64,000 bases of DNA from DATAXP01 sp963708675 (GTDB lineage Bacteria > Planctomycetota > Planctomycetia > Pirellulales > PNKZ01): positions 124,001 through 188,000 of the forward strand of contig CAVPTO010000003.1 in NCBI GenBank assembly GCA_963708675.1. The letters are read 5' to 3'. The notes below the pieces were generated by a model. It saw only the letters and a program-made list of their open reading frames with translations. It did no database searches and was not told the origin of the DNA. Within the stretch, counting starts at the first letter, position 1. Each line of letters starts with the position of its first letter. Made by a program: the position numbers and the translations under genes. This document shows, piece by piece, positions 1-8,524 of the stretch.

Positions 1-526
1 CGCGACCTGCTTTCAAAACACGTTCTCGAATCTGATTCAATTCCTGTTCATCGGCACTGCCGGAACTTACGTGAACCTGGCCAATGCCAACACCTCGGGC
101 ACGGAGTTCACAGCACTGTGGAACGTCAACGATCGCACAGCCTTGACTGTGGCCTACACAAAGCTGTACTCGTTCTCTGGCGTCAACAGCGATCCGTTGC
201 AAACCAATGCGCCGCTCATTCGCCGCCCTGGCGATACGGCCAGCGTCGGCGTCAATCGAAAGTTCTTGAACAATCGCGCGAACTTGAACATGAACGTGAT
301 TTACGTCGGCGTGCGCAACGACATCGGGTTTCCGGACGGTTTCACAGAGACGCTCGAAGTTCTCAACCCTTACGTCGTCGCGAACCTGGCGGCCTCGTAC
401 AACTTGCGGCCCAACGTACAACTGTTCGGGCGCGTCGATAACCTGACCGACACGCGCTACGAAGAAGTTTACGGCTTCGGCGTGGTGCCGTTCTCGGGCG
501 TCGGCGGCATCAGCGTCGGCTGGTAG
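1..526 (+). CDS. TonB-dependent receptor, C-terminal part (truncated by window edge)
   Basis: The frame is open from the first base and ends at a TAG at 524-526, so only about 175 C-terminal residues are seen and the true start lies outside the window. The sequence alternates amphipathic beta strands with short turns, and contains a GRVDNLTDTRYEE segment followed by a last strand ending in an aromatic residue (terminal Trp). This is the usual end of an outer-membrane TonB-dependent receptor barrel, whose final strand 'NLxDxxYxE...' and C-terminal aromatic are recognised by the BAM machinery. It would import a chelate across the outer membrane using energy from a TonB-type protein. It converges with the tonB-like gene and is only 7 bp from its stop. 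The cobalamin riboswitch in front of that neighbour suggests a BtuB-like substrate, but that is inference. Confidence 0.85.
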   Translation, partial: ATCFQNTFSNLIQFLFIGTAGTYVNLANANTSGTEFTALWNVNDRTALTVAYTKLYSFSGVNSDPLQTNAPLIRRPGDTASVGVNRKFLNNRANLNMNVIYVGVRNDIGFPDGFTETLEVLNPYVVANLAASYNLRPNVQLFGRVDNLTDTRYEEVYGFGVVPFSGVGGISVGW

Positions 527-533
527 TTGTGCG

Positions 534-1484
534 CTACCGCGTACGCTGGCCGCCGCCCGTTGCGCGGTTATCGATCACGAAGTGAATGGGGACCGCAACG
601 GTCCATTGCACCGGCTCTCCGCGCCGCATGGCAGGACGGAATCGCCACTGCCGCACGGTATCGAGCGACGCCTTGTCGAACTCAGGCACGCCGCTGGTTT
701 CGTAGATATCGGCCGCGATGACCGTCCCGTCGACGCGTACCGTGACCGCCAACTTCACGACACCCGTGACCCGCCTTTGCAGCAACGCCGGTGGATACGG
801 AGGTCGCGGGTTGAAGACCACGACAGGCCGCACGTCAACGTCGGCTCCGTGGTTCGCTTCCGAGCCGCTCGACGCATCGGATCGGATCGCAGCGTCGTCG
901 AACTCCACCTTCATCTCCGAGGCCAGCACGGCACGCGGCAATGCGGGAAGGTCGTCGAGCTCGACGGTCGGCTGCACCTCAAGAGATCTCTTCGTCGGCG
1001 TTGCTGGGGCGAGCGGCAGGTCCATCGGAACATTTCCGATGGCGTCGGCGGCAGGTTGATTCACACGCTCGGCCTCGGACAAACTCCTTGCGCTACGCGC
1101 CGCAATCGTTGGCTCGGGGGCGAGGCGAACCGCGGTTGGTTCTTCGCCCTTGGTCCATTCGATGGCCGTCGTCACTTCGACAGGCGAGATTCGCCCTTCG
1201 TCGGATTCACCAAGGCTACCGGTCGATGCCCGTAGCGCCAGTGATTCGAGTCCCGACTCGACCGGAGCGATTCTCGGCAAAAGCAACCACGGCAATCCGT
1301 AGACGGTCGCCGCGCAGACCGTGCCGACGTGAACGAGCGAACTGGCCGCGAGCGCATAGACCCATCGACTCGGGCGCTTCGACGTGCATAGGCGCAGCTC
1401 GGGCGCGACAGTGATCTCGCCCGGCTCGTTCTCGAAGGGCAACGGTGTCATGTGCGTCGTACTGCGATCGACTGTCGTGTTCAC
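534..1484 (-). CDS. TonB family energy transducer (C-terminal TonB domain)
   Basis: This 316-residue protein has one N-terminal membrane segment (about residues 40-70, with AASSLVHVGTVCAATVYGLP), a long charged and Pro/Ala-rich periplasmic linker, and a C-terminal TonB domain (about 225-308). The domain carries NPRPPYPPALLQRRVTG and, further on, a VRQWRFRPA stretch, which are family hallmarks. It would span the periplasm and pass proton-motive energy from ExbB/ExbD to outer-membrane receptors. The first start is GTG at 1484. An in-frame ATG at 1451 is an alternative, and neither has a convincing Shine-Dalgarno. It is preceded by a cobalamin aptamer (1578-1768, same strand), so expression probably falls when B12 is abundant. 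No exbB/exbD genes are visible in the window. Confidence 0.88.
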   Translation of the reverse strand: MNTTVDRSTTHMTPLPFENEPGEITVAPELRLCTSKRPSRWVYALAASSLVHVGTVCAATVYGLPWLLLPRIAPVESGLESLALRASTGSLGESDEGRISPVEVTTAIEWTKGEEPTAVRLAPEPTIAARSARSLSEAERVNQPAADAIGNVPMDLPLAPATPTKRSLEVQPTVELDDLPALPRAVLASEMKVEFDDAAIRSDASSGSEANHGADVDVRPVVVFNPRPPYPPALLQRRVTGVVKLAVTVRVDGTVIAADIYETSGVPEFDKASLDTVRQWRFRPAMRRGEPVQWTVAVPIHFVIDNRATGGGQRTR

Positions 1485-1577
1485 CGGAAGGGCAAAGTGC
1501 CCGTCGCGCGCGCTCGACAGACGATCGTATCGCTACGTTTTCGGCGGGTTGTCCCTCGCACCCCGGTCGAATCGGTC

Positions 1578-1768
1578 GAGTGTTGGTAGGTCTTCTGACT
1601 TTCAAGCTGAGAGCCATCGCCTCGCCCTTCTCACCCAGCAAGCTGGGCAATGGGCCAAATGAAATGAGGCGCTCTCGTGTGCTTGATTACAGCGGCGGGG
1701 CCGTCCCGGAATTGCACCGGAGTTCCCTGTTCGCTGGCTTCCTCGACGGGAGCCAGCCACCAACACTC
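1578..1768 (-). promoter_or_regulatory. Cobalamin (B12) riboswitch aptamer
   Basis: Read on the minus strand, the stretch has the conserved cobalamin aptamer blocks in order: GGGAACTCCGGTGCAATTCC, then CGGCCCCGCCGCTGTAATC (consensus CGGTCCCGCCACTGTAA), and finally GTCAGAAGACCTACC (the B12 box, consensus GCCAGGAGACCTGCC). The outer stem P1 closes with GAGTGTTGG (plus-strand 1760-1768) against CCAACACTC (plus-strand 1578-1586). About 90 nt separate the aptamer from the downstream TonB start, enough for an expression platform. Known members repress B12 uptake or synthesis genes when adenosylcobalamin binds. A covariance search against Rfam RF00174 would confirm it. Confidence 0.93.
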
Positions 1769-1860
1769 ACACCAAAAGGCTACGGACACGCAGAATCGCT
1801 GTCAATTGCCGCCGAATCCGATTGTCGTGCCACGAGGCTTTTGCCAATCGCGATAACGAA

Positions 1861-2838
1861 TCACGCCTGTGCCAAATAAGCCTCGAGCTTATCGAACGAA
1901 CCGGTCCAGCCTTGCGTCATTCCGGCCTTCGCATTGATGAAGGTTTCAAGCTCCTCACGCGTCGTGGCGCCGTGCGGCTCCCAGGTCACCGTTACGCGCG
2001 TGTGGTCGGGGCCTTCGGCGGTGAGTTCGACCGTTGTGAGCATCGTCGCGGGCCACGTCGGCGACATGGGATGCCGAGAGACGTGCTCGTTTTCATCGCA
2101 AAACTGTTGCGTGTAGATCAAAAGCCCCGGCTTTTCGATCTTGAGATACTCGGCCCGGCCGTACATTTTGACGGCTCCATGCGGTCCCTGCCCTGTCATG
2201 TAATAGAAGGTGCTTCCACTGGGGCGGACGTCGGACCTGATGAACTCCATGCTGAAACCTGTCGGTGGCAACCACTGCGAGAAGTGCTTCGGATCGGACC
2301 ACATCTGGAACATTAACTCCAGCGGCGCATCGAAGGTTCGATTGATCACGAAGTTCTCGGCGCCGGACGATTGCTTTTCCAAGTACTCCGCCAGTCGATC
2401 CCAAGTCGCGTCGCCGCCTGCTTTCTTGATGAACTTCCGCGTTTCCTCGGCAGCTTCGGGAGTAGGCAGCGTCATGCTCATCTCCATCTTGGTCTTGACG
2501 CCCTTGGTCTTGTCACGGACCTCTGAAAACAACACCGTCACACGGAACATCGGCGGCCGATCTTCATGACCGCCGTGGTCGTACACCAGTTTCTTGTGTT
2601 GTTCGACTTCGAAGTACTGCGTGGTGTTGAGATAGTCGACGCCGTCGGGGCCGTGCATCGTGTACTTCCAATGCCCGCCCGGCCTGAGGTCCTTGCTGTG
2701 CGTGGTCAGCGTAAAGCCACGCGGCCCCCACCACATGGCCACTTGATCGGGATCGGTCCAAGCGTCCCAGACGGCTTCGACCGGGGCATCGTAGATCCGG
2801 GTGATATGGATCTCGTTGGACTTATTTTTTGCGACCAT
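1861..2838 (-). CDS. Tandem SRPBCC / AHSA1-like protein
   Basis: This 325-residue protein contains two SRPBCC (START/Bet v1-like, AHSA1 family) domains. The first spans about residues 8-150 (ITRIYDAPVEAVWDAWTDP, then MWWGPRGFTLTT). The second spans about 160-322 (INRTFDAPLELMFQMWSDP, then QWLPPTGFSMEF, and a C-terminal MTQGWTGSFDKLEAYL helix). Single-domain members are about 140-160 residues, so this is a duplication or fusion. These helix-grip folds bind hydrophobic ligands, and the true ligand is unknown. The start overlaps the end of the upstream arsR-type gene by 17 bp, the standard ArsR-AHSA1 gene pair, so the two are probably co-transcribed and controlled by that repressor. Confidence 0.92.
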   Translation of the reverse strand: MVAKNKSNEIHITRIYDAPVEAVWDAWTDPDQVAMWWGPRGFTLTTHSKDLRPGGHWKYTMHGPDGVDYLNTTQYFEVEQHKKLVYDHGGHEDRPPMFRVTVLFSEVRDKTKGVKTKMEMSMTLPTPEAAEETRKFIKKAGGDATWDRLAEYLEKQSSGAENFVINRTFDAPLELMFQMWSDPKHFSQWLPPTGFSMEFIRSDVRPSGSTFYYMTGQGPHGAVKMYGRAEYLKIEKPGLLIYTQQFCDENEHVSRHPMSPTWPATMLTTVELTAEGPDHTRVTVTWEPHGATTREELETFINAKAGMTQGWTGSFDKLEAYLAQA

Positions 2839-3175
2839 GGGGTGTTCCTTTCGCCGTGACCGTTTTTAAGTAGGCTTCGAGGCGGTCGAAGCTTTGCTCC
2901 CAAAACATTCGGTACTGTTCCATCCAGTCGGCCGCGTCTTTGAGGCCGCCCGGATTGAGCTTGCAGGGACGCCACTGGGCCTCGCGCGACTTGGTAATGA
3001 GCCCGGCCCGCTCCAAAACCTTCAGATGCTTTGTGACCGCCGGCAGGCTCATCTCTTTGAGAAATGGCTTCGCCAGATCGGAAACATTGGCCTCCCCGCG
3101 CGTGAGCTGCGCCAGCATCGCTCGACGGGTCGGGTCGGCCAGTGCGGCAAACGTCTGCGTGAGGGTGTCTTGCAT
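2822..3175 (-). CDS. ArsR/SmtB-family transcriptional regulator
   Basis: This is a 117-residue winged-helix repressor. The N-terminus has the typical FAALADPTRRAMLAQL helix, and a recognition region LPAVTKHLKVLERAGLI lies at about residues 44-60. A C-terminal FDRLEAYL helix is shared with the partner SRPBCC family. There are no metal-binding CxC or His clusters, so it belongs to the non-metal ArsR subgroup that travels with AHSA1 genes. The start is ATG at 3175 with no good Shine-Dalgarno. A perfect inverted repeat 20-40 bp upstream (3192-3215) is a likely autoregulatory operator. Confidence 0.93.
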   Translation of the reverse strand: MQDTLTQTFAALADPTRRAMLAQLTRGEANVSDLAKPFLKEMSLPAVTKHLKVLERAGLITKSREAQWRPCKLNPGGLKDAADWMEQYRMFWEQSFDRLEAYLKTVTAKGTPHGRKK

Positions 3176-3191
3176 GCCAATAATACTATCG

Positions 3192-3215
3192 GGTTAATTA
3201 ACCGAATGGTTAATT
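3192..3215. promoter_or_regulatory. Palindromic operator upstream of the ArsR gene
   Basis: Two overlapping dyads are visible. A perfect 12-bp palindrome ggttaattaacc lies at 3192-3203. A perfect 8-bp inverted repeat aattaacc-gaat-ggttaatt lies at 3196-3215. The site is A/T-rich in a GC-rich setting and ends 17 bp from the ArsR start codon, where a self-repressing winged-helix dimer would block transcription. Binding is inferred from position and symmetry. Confidence 0.7.
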
Positions 3216-3715
3216 GTAAAATGTCGCCGCGATGGGGTCAACATCAGACGCTACGAGAATCGGACGCGACGAGAATTGAACAACGAGCAAGACGAAGAGA
3301 AAACGTTCCGCTTCTCACCAGTCCTGAATCATCGCTGCCTGGCGAGTCATCATTTATCATAAGAGTCCATTGCGTTTCTCCTTCTTTGTGCAGCCCCAGT
3401 AAACAACTGACGAATGACGATGAATGGCTTTCGAACATGGTTCGCTGTGATTGCCTGGGGGAAACTAATGACGTCATCGCGTCTCATCGCAATCTCACGC
3501 CCTCAGGCGAACTGCAGACTCGATGGTCATGCACGCAGGTGCTGCCGCGAAGAGGCAAGCCTTTCCATCGTTCTTCGAGTTACGGCGATTCTCGTCGACT
3601 TTGCAGTCCTCCTGCTCACGCCCTCTGGAAACCGTTTGCGAAACTTGTCTGGTCGGATAAACTGCGTGCGTACTAATCGCTTTTGAGTTTTCATTGCTTT
3701 CGCCCTCGCGCGTCC
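3216..3715. other. Intergenic stretch without a supported gene
   Basis: About 500 bp separate the ArsR operator from the Tat-signal amidohydrolase. Short frames exist on both strands, but none shows a recognisable motif, consistent codon use or a good ribosome site. The base composition is lower in GC than the flanking genes, and it may be eroded coding sequence. It should hold the divergent promoters of the two neighbours. Confidence 0.5.
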
Positions 3716-4717
3716 ATGGTTTTCTTGCGAGGATCATCGTCCCGTAGAGCCGCGCTGAAAGCGATCGGCGCAGCCGTCGGCGGCGGAATGCTCGGCCTCG
3801 GTCCGCGAGGCGTTTCATCGGCCGAAGATGCGGACGACCAGAAGCCGTTCGGCAGAATCGTCGATTCGCACATCCACATTGTCAGTTCACGGGCCTCACG
3901 CGGCATGGGAAGCGTGAACGCGCCGTTCGACATGGTCGGTCAGCCGGGCGGAGCGGAACGCCTGGCGAAGATGATTGAAGAGCAATTGAAAGCGGCGGGC
4001 GTCGAGCAGGCGCTGTGCATGCCGCGCGTCGAAGTCAGCGATGACGACCCGCTCGGGATTCAGGCGACGCTCGAACAGGCGAATTTGATCCAAGGCGCGA
4101 AGCTGTACATGATCGGCGTCGCGCATCCCGAGCGATTCGATCGATCACATTTGCAGCGCGTCGAAGAAGTGCTCAAGCAAGGCCACGTGAAGGCCTTCAA
4201 AGCTTACCTGGGCTACATGCATTACGAGCCGCTGAGCGCCGGCTATCGACCGTACTATCGTCTGGCGGCGAAGTACAACATCCCGGTCATCTTTCACACT
4301 GGTGACACATATTCACGCGTGGCGAAGCTGAAGTTCGCCCATCCGTTGCTCATCGACGAGGTCGCCGTCGATTTTCCTGCGACGAAATTCGTCCTCGCGC
4401 ACTTCGGCAATCCGTGGATTATGGACGCCGCACAGGTTGTCTATAAAAACAAGAACGTCTGGGCAGACCTGTCGGGCATTCTGATCGGCGAGACCGAGGA
4501 CTTCGCGAAGATGCGAAGCGACGGCGTGTTCGAGAGAACCATCGAGCGCGTGAAGGAAGGCATTGAGTACGCCGAGGCGCCCGATCGATTTGTGTTCGGC
4601 TCGGATTGGCCGCTGGCGCCGATTGCGTTGTATCGCGATTTCGTCGCGGCGATGTTTAGCGCCGAGGAACAGAAGGGCGTGTTCCGCGGGAACGCGGCGG
4701 CGCTGTTTGGGTTGTGA
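3716..4717 (+). CDS. Tat-exported amidohydrolase (Amidohydro_2 family)
   Basis: This 333-residue TIM-barrel metal-dependent hydrolase belongs to the Amidohydro_2 type. ATG at 3716 is chosen because it places a twin-arginine signal (SSRRAALKAIG followed by a hydrophobic, Gly-rich stretch) at the N-terminus; an upstream in-frame TTG at 3683 only adds unlike sequence. Metal-binding motifs are DSHIHI (HxH), the His in IFHTGD, the His in VLAHFGNPW and the Asp in FGSDWPL near the C-terminus. The protein would fold in the cytoplasm with its metal and be exported to the periplasm. The substrate is unknown; relatives hydrolyse or decarboxylate cyclic and aromatic acids. It stands alone and converges with the next gene. 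Confidence 0.88.
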   Translation: MVFLRGSSSRRAALKAIGAAVGGGMLGLGPRGVSSAEDADDQKPFGRIVDSHIHIVSSRASRGMGSVNAPFDMVGQPGGAERLAKMIEEQLKAAGVEQALCMPRVEVSDDDPLGIQATLEQANLIQGAKLYMIGVAHPERFDRSHLQRVEEVLKQGHVKAFKAYLGYMHYEPLSAGYRPYYRLAAKYNIPVIFHTGDTYSRVAKLKFAHPLLIDEVAVDFPATKFVLAHFGNPWIMDAAQVVYKNKNVWADLSGILIGETEDFAKMRSDGVFERTIERVKEGIEYAEAPDRFVFGSDWPLAPIALYRDFVAAMFSAEEQKGVFRGNAAALFGL

Positions 4718-4804
4718 GTGCTATCCACGACGCGCGCTCGCCACGCGTCGCGGCTATTGATCCTCAGAAAACAAAGTTAATCGCGATGATGCTATCCATC
4801 ACCG

Positions 4805-4847
4805 CTTGCGGTTTCGCGCGTACCGCCCGTGAGACGCGCGAAATCGC
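4805..4847. repeat. Inverted repeat of the 'gcggtttcgcgcgt' dispersed family
   Basis: Arms gcggtttcgcgcgt (4808-4821) and acgcgcgaaatcgc (4834-4847) form a hairpin in the convergent gap between the amidohydrolase and the J-like protein. The same core recurs at 45097-45118, 58590-58607 and 61165-61186, so it is a dispersed element rather than a private terminator. There is no U-run. Confidence 0.7.
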
Positions 4848-4856
4848 AATCGCGAG

Positions 4857-6500
4857 CTATCGCTGAATCGCCGCGATCTCAGCCTTCAAGTCTTCCAGGC
4901 CCGCGCCTTCTTTCGATGCGGTCTGCACGAGCTTGTGGGCTTGCTCAAGGTCGCCGCTCGGGTCGACGGCGAGGAACGCGGCCATGATGAGCTTCGAGTT
5001 CGGATCGTCCGTGGCGAGCCAGCGTTCGGCAATCGATCGGGCCAAACCGCGTGGAAGCTTATCGAACGCATACTCGCGGTTCTTGCCGTCGATCCGCACG
5101 GCGACTTTGCTTTCGGAGCTTTCGACAACAAGGGCGAGACTCGTTCCTGCCTTCAGTTCGTCGGCGGCCTTCAGGCCTTTCATCCCCTCACGTACCGCAT
5201 TCCAAAACTGACCAACAGCCTCGACCAGTAGCCGCGTGCGCTCGATTGCCTTCAATGATTCGCCCGACGAGGCTTCGAGTCTCGCCAGGTCGAGTTGCAC
5301 TTGAGCCTCTTCCAATTTTCGCTCGCCCAATGCCGTGCGAGCAGCGGCGAGGCTTTTCGCGACGGCTTCCTTCTCTTCGGGGCTCGCCGGCGTGCCTGGT
5401 AGCGGAGTCGCGAAGCTAGGGTCCATGTTGCCTAGCATGCCCGATGACGAATTGTCGGATGGCATGCTATTGCCCCCCTTCATCGCAGCCTTCTTGCCCT
5501 TCGGCTTACCGTTGCCAGGACCAGCCGGCATGCCGATCGAAGGCGCGGTCTCGCTGAACGCGTTCCCTAAACCGGCTCCGATCTTCGAGGCCATCTCGGT
5601 ATCAGGCTCTGTCGCCGGCGACTTCTCCACGACATCGTCATAGTGCCGATTGCCGGACGCGTTCGTGGTCGTCGGCGAAGTTCGCACGACGATGCGCTTG
5701 GTCGGCGAAGCGTCGGGCGCTTGGGCGACCTGCTGCGGCGAGTTCCCAAGCATTTCGTCGAGCTTGGCCGACAGCTCATTTCGAAACGCGAACGTCAACG
5801 CGCCGGAGAGCACGAGGATCGCGCCGGCGAGAATAAATACAGCAGCCGACGCGCCAGACTTGCGACGTTTGACAGGCTTCACGCCTGAGCGAAACATCGG
5901 CGCGCCGGAGTTCGGATCGACGGCGGCGCCACCGAGCACCGGTGCTCCAGCGGTCATGGGCATGACGGCAGTTGGTGCGACGTGCATCGCGGTCGCCATT
6001 GGCTGCGCGTAGCCGGCAACCGGCATCGCTTGCACCGGCGCCACGGGCATACCCGCGACGGGCATCGCCTTTTGCGGAGCAACTGCCTGCGGCATGGCTG
6101 CGACCGGAGTACCCGCAACAGGCGTCGCAGGCGCTGCCGTGGCGGGACGGGGTGCGGCGGTTGCCGCTGTCACGGGTCTTGGCGCTGCAACCGGCTTCGC
6201 CGCGGCGGGCTCGGGCAATCCCATCTGCTTGCGCAGTTGCACGTCGTATGCTTTGCGCGATGCAGCATTCAGCAAAACCTTGCGAGCGTTATCGAGTTCC
6301 ACCAGCACCAGTCGCGCAGCTTCACCAGCTCCGCCTGTCGTATGCGGCTGCACCTTCGCCTTTTGTGTTTCAACGGCCTCGGCAATCACCGGCGGCTCGG
6401 ACGTGAACGGCTTGAGGCCCAGCAACTGATAGTGGTTCAGCGGGCGCGAACCTCGGGGAATGCCGAGCCACGCATGATACGGATCGAAATTGGCGGACAC
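4857..6500 (-). CDS. Planctomycete J-like domain, single-pass membrane protein
   Basis: This 547-residue protein begins FDPYHAWLGIPRGSRPLNHY, the N-terminus seen on many planctomycete proteins. Residues about 20-92 resemble a J domain (YQLLGL ... ARKVLLNAASRKAYDVQL), but no HPD tripeptide is present where helices II and III meet. A long Ala/Pro/Val/Met-rich low-complexity linker follows (about 95-205). Then comes a Lys/Arg stop and one membrane helix (about 217-240, AAVFILAGAILVLSGALTFAF), and a roughly 300-residue extracytoplasmic part with a Gly/Lys-rich region and a helical C-terminal domain. No enzyme motif is seen. Without HPD it should not stimulate Hsp70 by the canonical route. Function is unknown. 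Confidence 0.75.
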   Translation of the reverse strand: MSANFDPYHAWLGIPRGSRPLNHYQLLGLKPFTSEPPVIAEAVETQKAKVQPHTTGGAGEAARLVLVELDNARKVLLNAASRKAYDVQLRKQMGLPEPAAAKPVAAPRPVTAATAAPRPATAAPATPVAGTPVAAMPQAVAPQKAMPVAGMPVAPVQAMPVAGYAQPMATAMHVAPTAVMPMTAGAPVLGGAAVDPNSGAPMFRSGVKPVKRRKSGASAAVFILAGAILVLSGALTFAFRNELSAKLDEMLGNSPQQVAQAPDASPTKRIVVRTSPTTTNASGNRHYDDVVEKSPATEPDTEMASKIGAGLGNAFSETAPSIGMPAGPGNGKPKGKKAAMKGGNSMPSDNSSSGMLGNMDPSFATPLPGTPASPEEKEAVAKSLAAARTALGERKLEEAQVQLDLARLEASSGESLKAIERTRLLVEAVGQFWNAVREGMKGLKAADELKAGTSLALVVESSESKVAVRIDGKNREYAFDKLPRGLARSIAERWLATDDPNSKLIMAAFLAVDPSGDLEQAHKLVQTASKEGAGLEDLKAEIAAIQR

Positions 6501-6710
6501 CGCTGAATTCCTTACTGAGTGCAGGCGAGCATGGGTGGCGGCAGGTCGAACGGCTAGCGGCGAGGCAAGATGGCCGCGTACCCGACCGCGGCGGCATGAC
6601 TCGTTATTATCTTATACGCTCGGCTGGGGGGCAAGCGCCGTCCCGACGGGCAAGTGTCAGACGCCTATCGCAACGCGGAAGTTCCCGATCCTGGCCAAGA
6701 AATTGCGGCG

Positions 6711-8399
6711 TTATTGCCCAGCCATCGCAGGCTTTGCAACTTCGACCGTAATCGCCTTTTCCAAGGCTTCGACTGCGCAGCACGGCGGAGCGTCGACGCC
6801 GATCAACCGCGCCAGGGTCGGTGCGATCGCCGGCGGATGCACCAGCTCGGGGTAACGTCCCGGTTGAATGCCCGCACCCCACAGAAGCAACGGCACGTGC
6901 GAGTCGTAGGTCCACGGGCTGCCGTGCGTCGCCGTTGTCTTGCCGAGGATTTGATACGGCGTCATGGCGAACATCACGTCACCGCTGCGATCGGGATGAA
7001 ACGCGCGATCGAACTGCTGCGCGATCCCCTCGGTCGCAGTCTGACGCACCAATTCATCGTACGAGTAGACGGCGGCAATGGTCTCTTCCTCGAAAAGTAC
7101 ATCGCGAATCACTTGAATTGCTTCTTCATAGTTGTTGCCAGTCGAATGCTCGCGGTCACTCGTGAGATAGACGTTGTTGTCATCAAGTTCGCGAATGTGT
7201 TTCCCCTCGGGCTTGCCGAGACGCGCCGTCAATCGCGATTCGAGCTTCTGCTCGAGTTCCTTGAGATTGATCGAGTCGCGACCCGCTGGCAGCTTGAGCG
7301 TCTTGGCATACTCGGGAACCGGCGCGACGCCGTGATCGGAACTGAGCGCCAACACCCACGGCTTGCCGTCGAGATGACGTTCGACGAAGGCGAAGAAGTC
7401 GCCGAGCATGACGTCGGTGCGATAGGTCATGTCCTGCACTTCGAGGCTTTGTGGGCCGAACATGTGACCGACGTAATCGTTCGACGACAGGTTGATTGCG
7501 ATGATATCGGTCGCATCGCCTTGGCCGAGTTTTTCGGCGTCGATCAGCGTTCGCGCACTGTTCAGCGTGTAGTCGTTGCCGAACGGCGACGTGGTCATCG
7601 CAGTCGTGTATTCCTTGTAAGTCTTCTTGTCCTTCGCGTTGGCCTTGGGCATCGTGTGCGGAAACGCGCGGCCCGAGCCCGGCAGCGAGCCTTCGAACGC
7701 GGCGTTGTCGGGATAGTACATCGTGTACCGTTCGGGCGAGTACATGAGCGACCATGTCTCTTCGGAATACGCGTCGACTGCCTTCGATTCGTTGAGCTGT
7801 CGCAAGTACGGCGGCAAATCGTTGCGGTAGTAGGTGCTCGTCACCCACAAACCATTTTCGAGCCAATACACGCCGTCGGCCGAGTGACCCGCCATGAGAA
7901 TGCCCGCCCGGTCTTTCAAGGCGATCGCAAACACGCGAGCCTTAGGATCGGCGAGTTTGAGCACGTCACCCAACGTGCTCGCGAGCAGATTCTTCGGGCT
8001 CTTGCCGAGTTCGGTGTGCGGTCCGCCGACGATCTGACAATCGGCGTCGTCGACGCAGTACATGCGATCCTTTTTGGGCCCCTTCGAGTCGGGATCGAAC
8101 CAATCGTTGTCGACGATGCCCGTACCCGACGGAAACGTGCCGGTCATGAACACGCTATGGCCAGGTCCGGTCTTGGTGACGGCCTGACCGTGGTGGCAAT
8201 TGATGTAATTGGCGCCGTCGTCGCACAACCGCAGAAACGCGCCATTGGGCGAAAACCCGCTCCGCATGCGTTCGAGATATTCGTACGGGAACTGGTCGAT
8301 GCTGATCATCACGACGAGTTTCGGCTTCGCGGCCACGCTTTCACCGGACGCGAGGATAATCAGACCCATCGACGACACGAACGACACGAGCAAACGCAT
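6711..8399 (-). CDS. Secreted alkaline phosphatase, PafA-like (AlkP superfamily)
   Basis: This 562-residue protein has a signal peptide (MRLLVSFVSSMGLIILASG...AA) and an alkaline-phosphatase-superfamily catalytic domain. Metal and nucleophile motifs are MISIDQFPYEYL (first metal Asp), the TKTGPGHSVFMTG block with the nucleophilic Thr, GIVDNDWFD, INLSSNDYVGHMFGP (Asp and His ligands), ALSSDHGVAPVPEY (Asp-His) and ATHGSPWTYDSHVPLLLWG near the C-terminus. This arrangement matches calcium-independent PafA-type phosphatases, which release phosphate from organic phosphomonoesters in the periplasm. It lies 125 bp downstream of the glycoside-hydrolase-like gene on the same strand. A pho box was not identified. 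Confidence 0.9.
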   Translation of the reverse strand: MRLLVSFVSSMGLIILASGESVAAKPKLVVMISIDQFPYEYLERMRSGFSPNGAFLRLCDDGANYINCHHGQAVTKTGPGHSVFMTGTFPSGTGIVDNDWFDPDSKGPKKDRMYCVDDADCQIVGGPHTELGKSPKNLLASTLGDVLKLADPKARVFAIALKDRAGILMAGHSADGVYWLENGLWVTSTYYRNDLPPYLRQLNESKAVDAYSEETWSLMYSPERYTMYYPDNAAFEGSLPGSGRAFPHTMPKANAKDKKTYKEYTTAMTTSPFGNDYTLNSARTLIDAEKLGQGDATDIIAINLSSNDYVGHMFGPQSLEVQDMTYRTDVMLGDFFAFVERHLDGKPWVLALSSDHGVAPVPEYAKTLKLPAGRDSINLKELEQKLESRLTARLGKPEGKHIRELDDNNVYLTSDREHSTGNNYEEAIQVIRDVLFEEETIAAVYSYDELVRQTATEGIAQQFDRAFHPDRSGDVMFAMTPYQILGKTTATHGSPWTYDSHVPLLLWGAGIQPGRYPELVHPPAIAPTLARLIGVDAPPCCAVEALEKAITVEVAKPAMAGQ

Positions 8400-8524
8400 G
8401 GCGAACTCCTAGGCGTGAGGAACGCCATCATTATGCTTTGGGCAGCCTCGATTACCAGCGGGCCGACCCGCATCGAAAGAGGACTGCCACGACAGAAACG
8501 GCCAAGCTCGGTAAGGCGTCGTTT

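Noticed and set aside
3244..3477. Possible small minus-strand gene with an AAGGAG-like site
   Set aside because: The product has no recognisable fold, and the ribosome-like sequence precedes an ATG that stops after six codons in its own frame.
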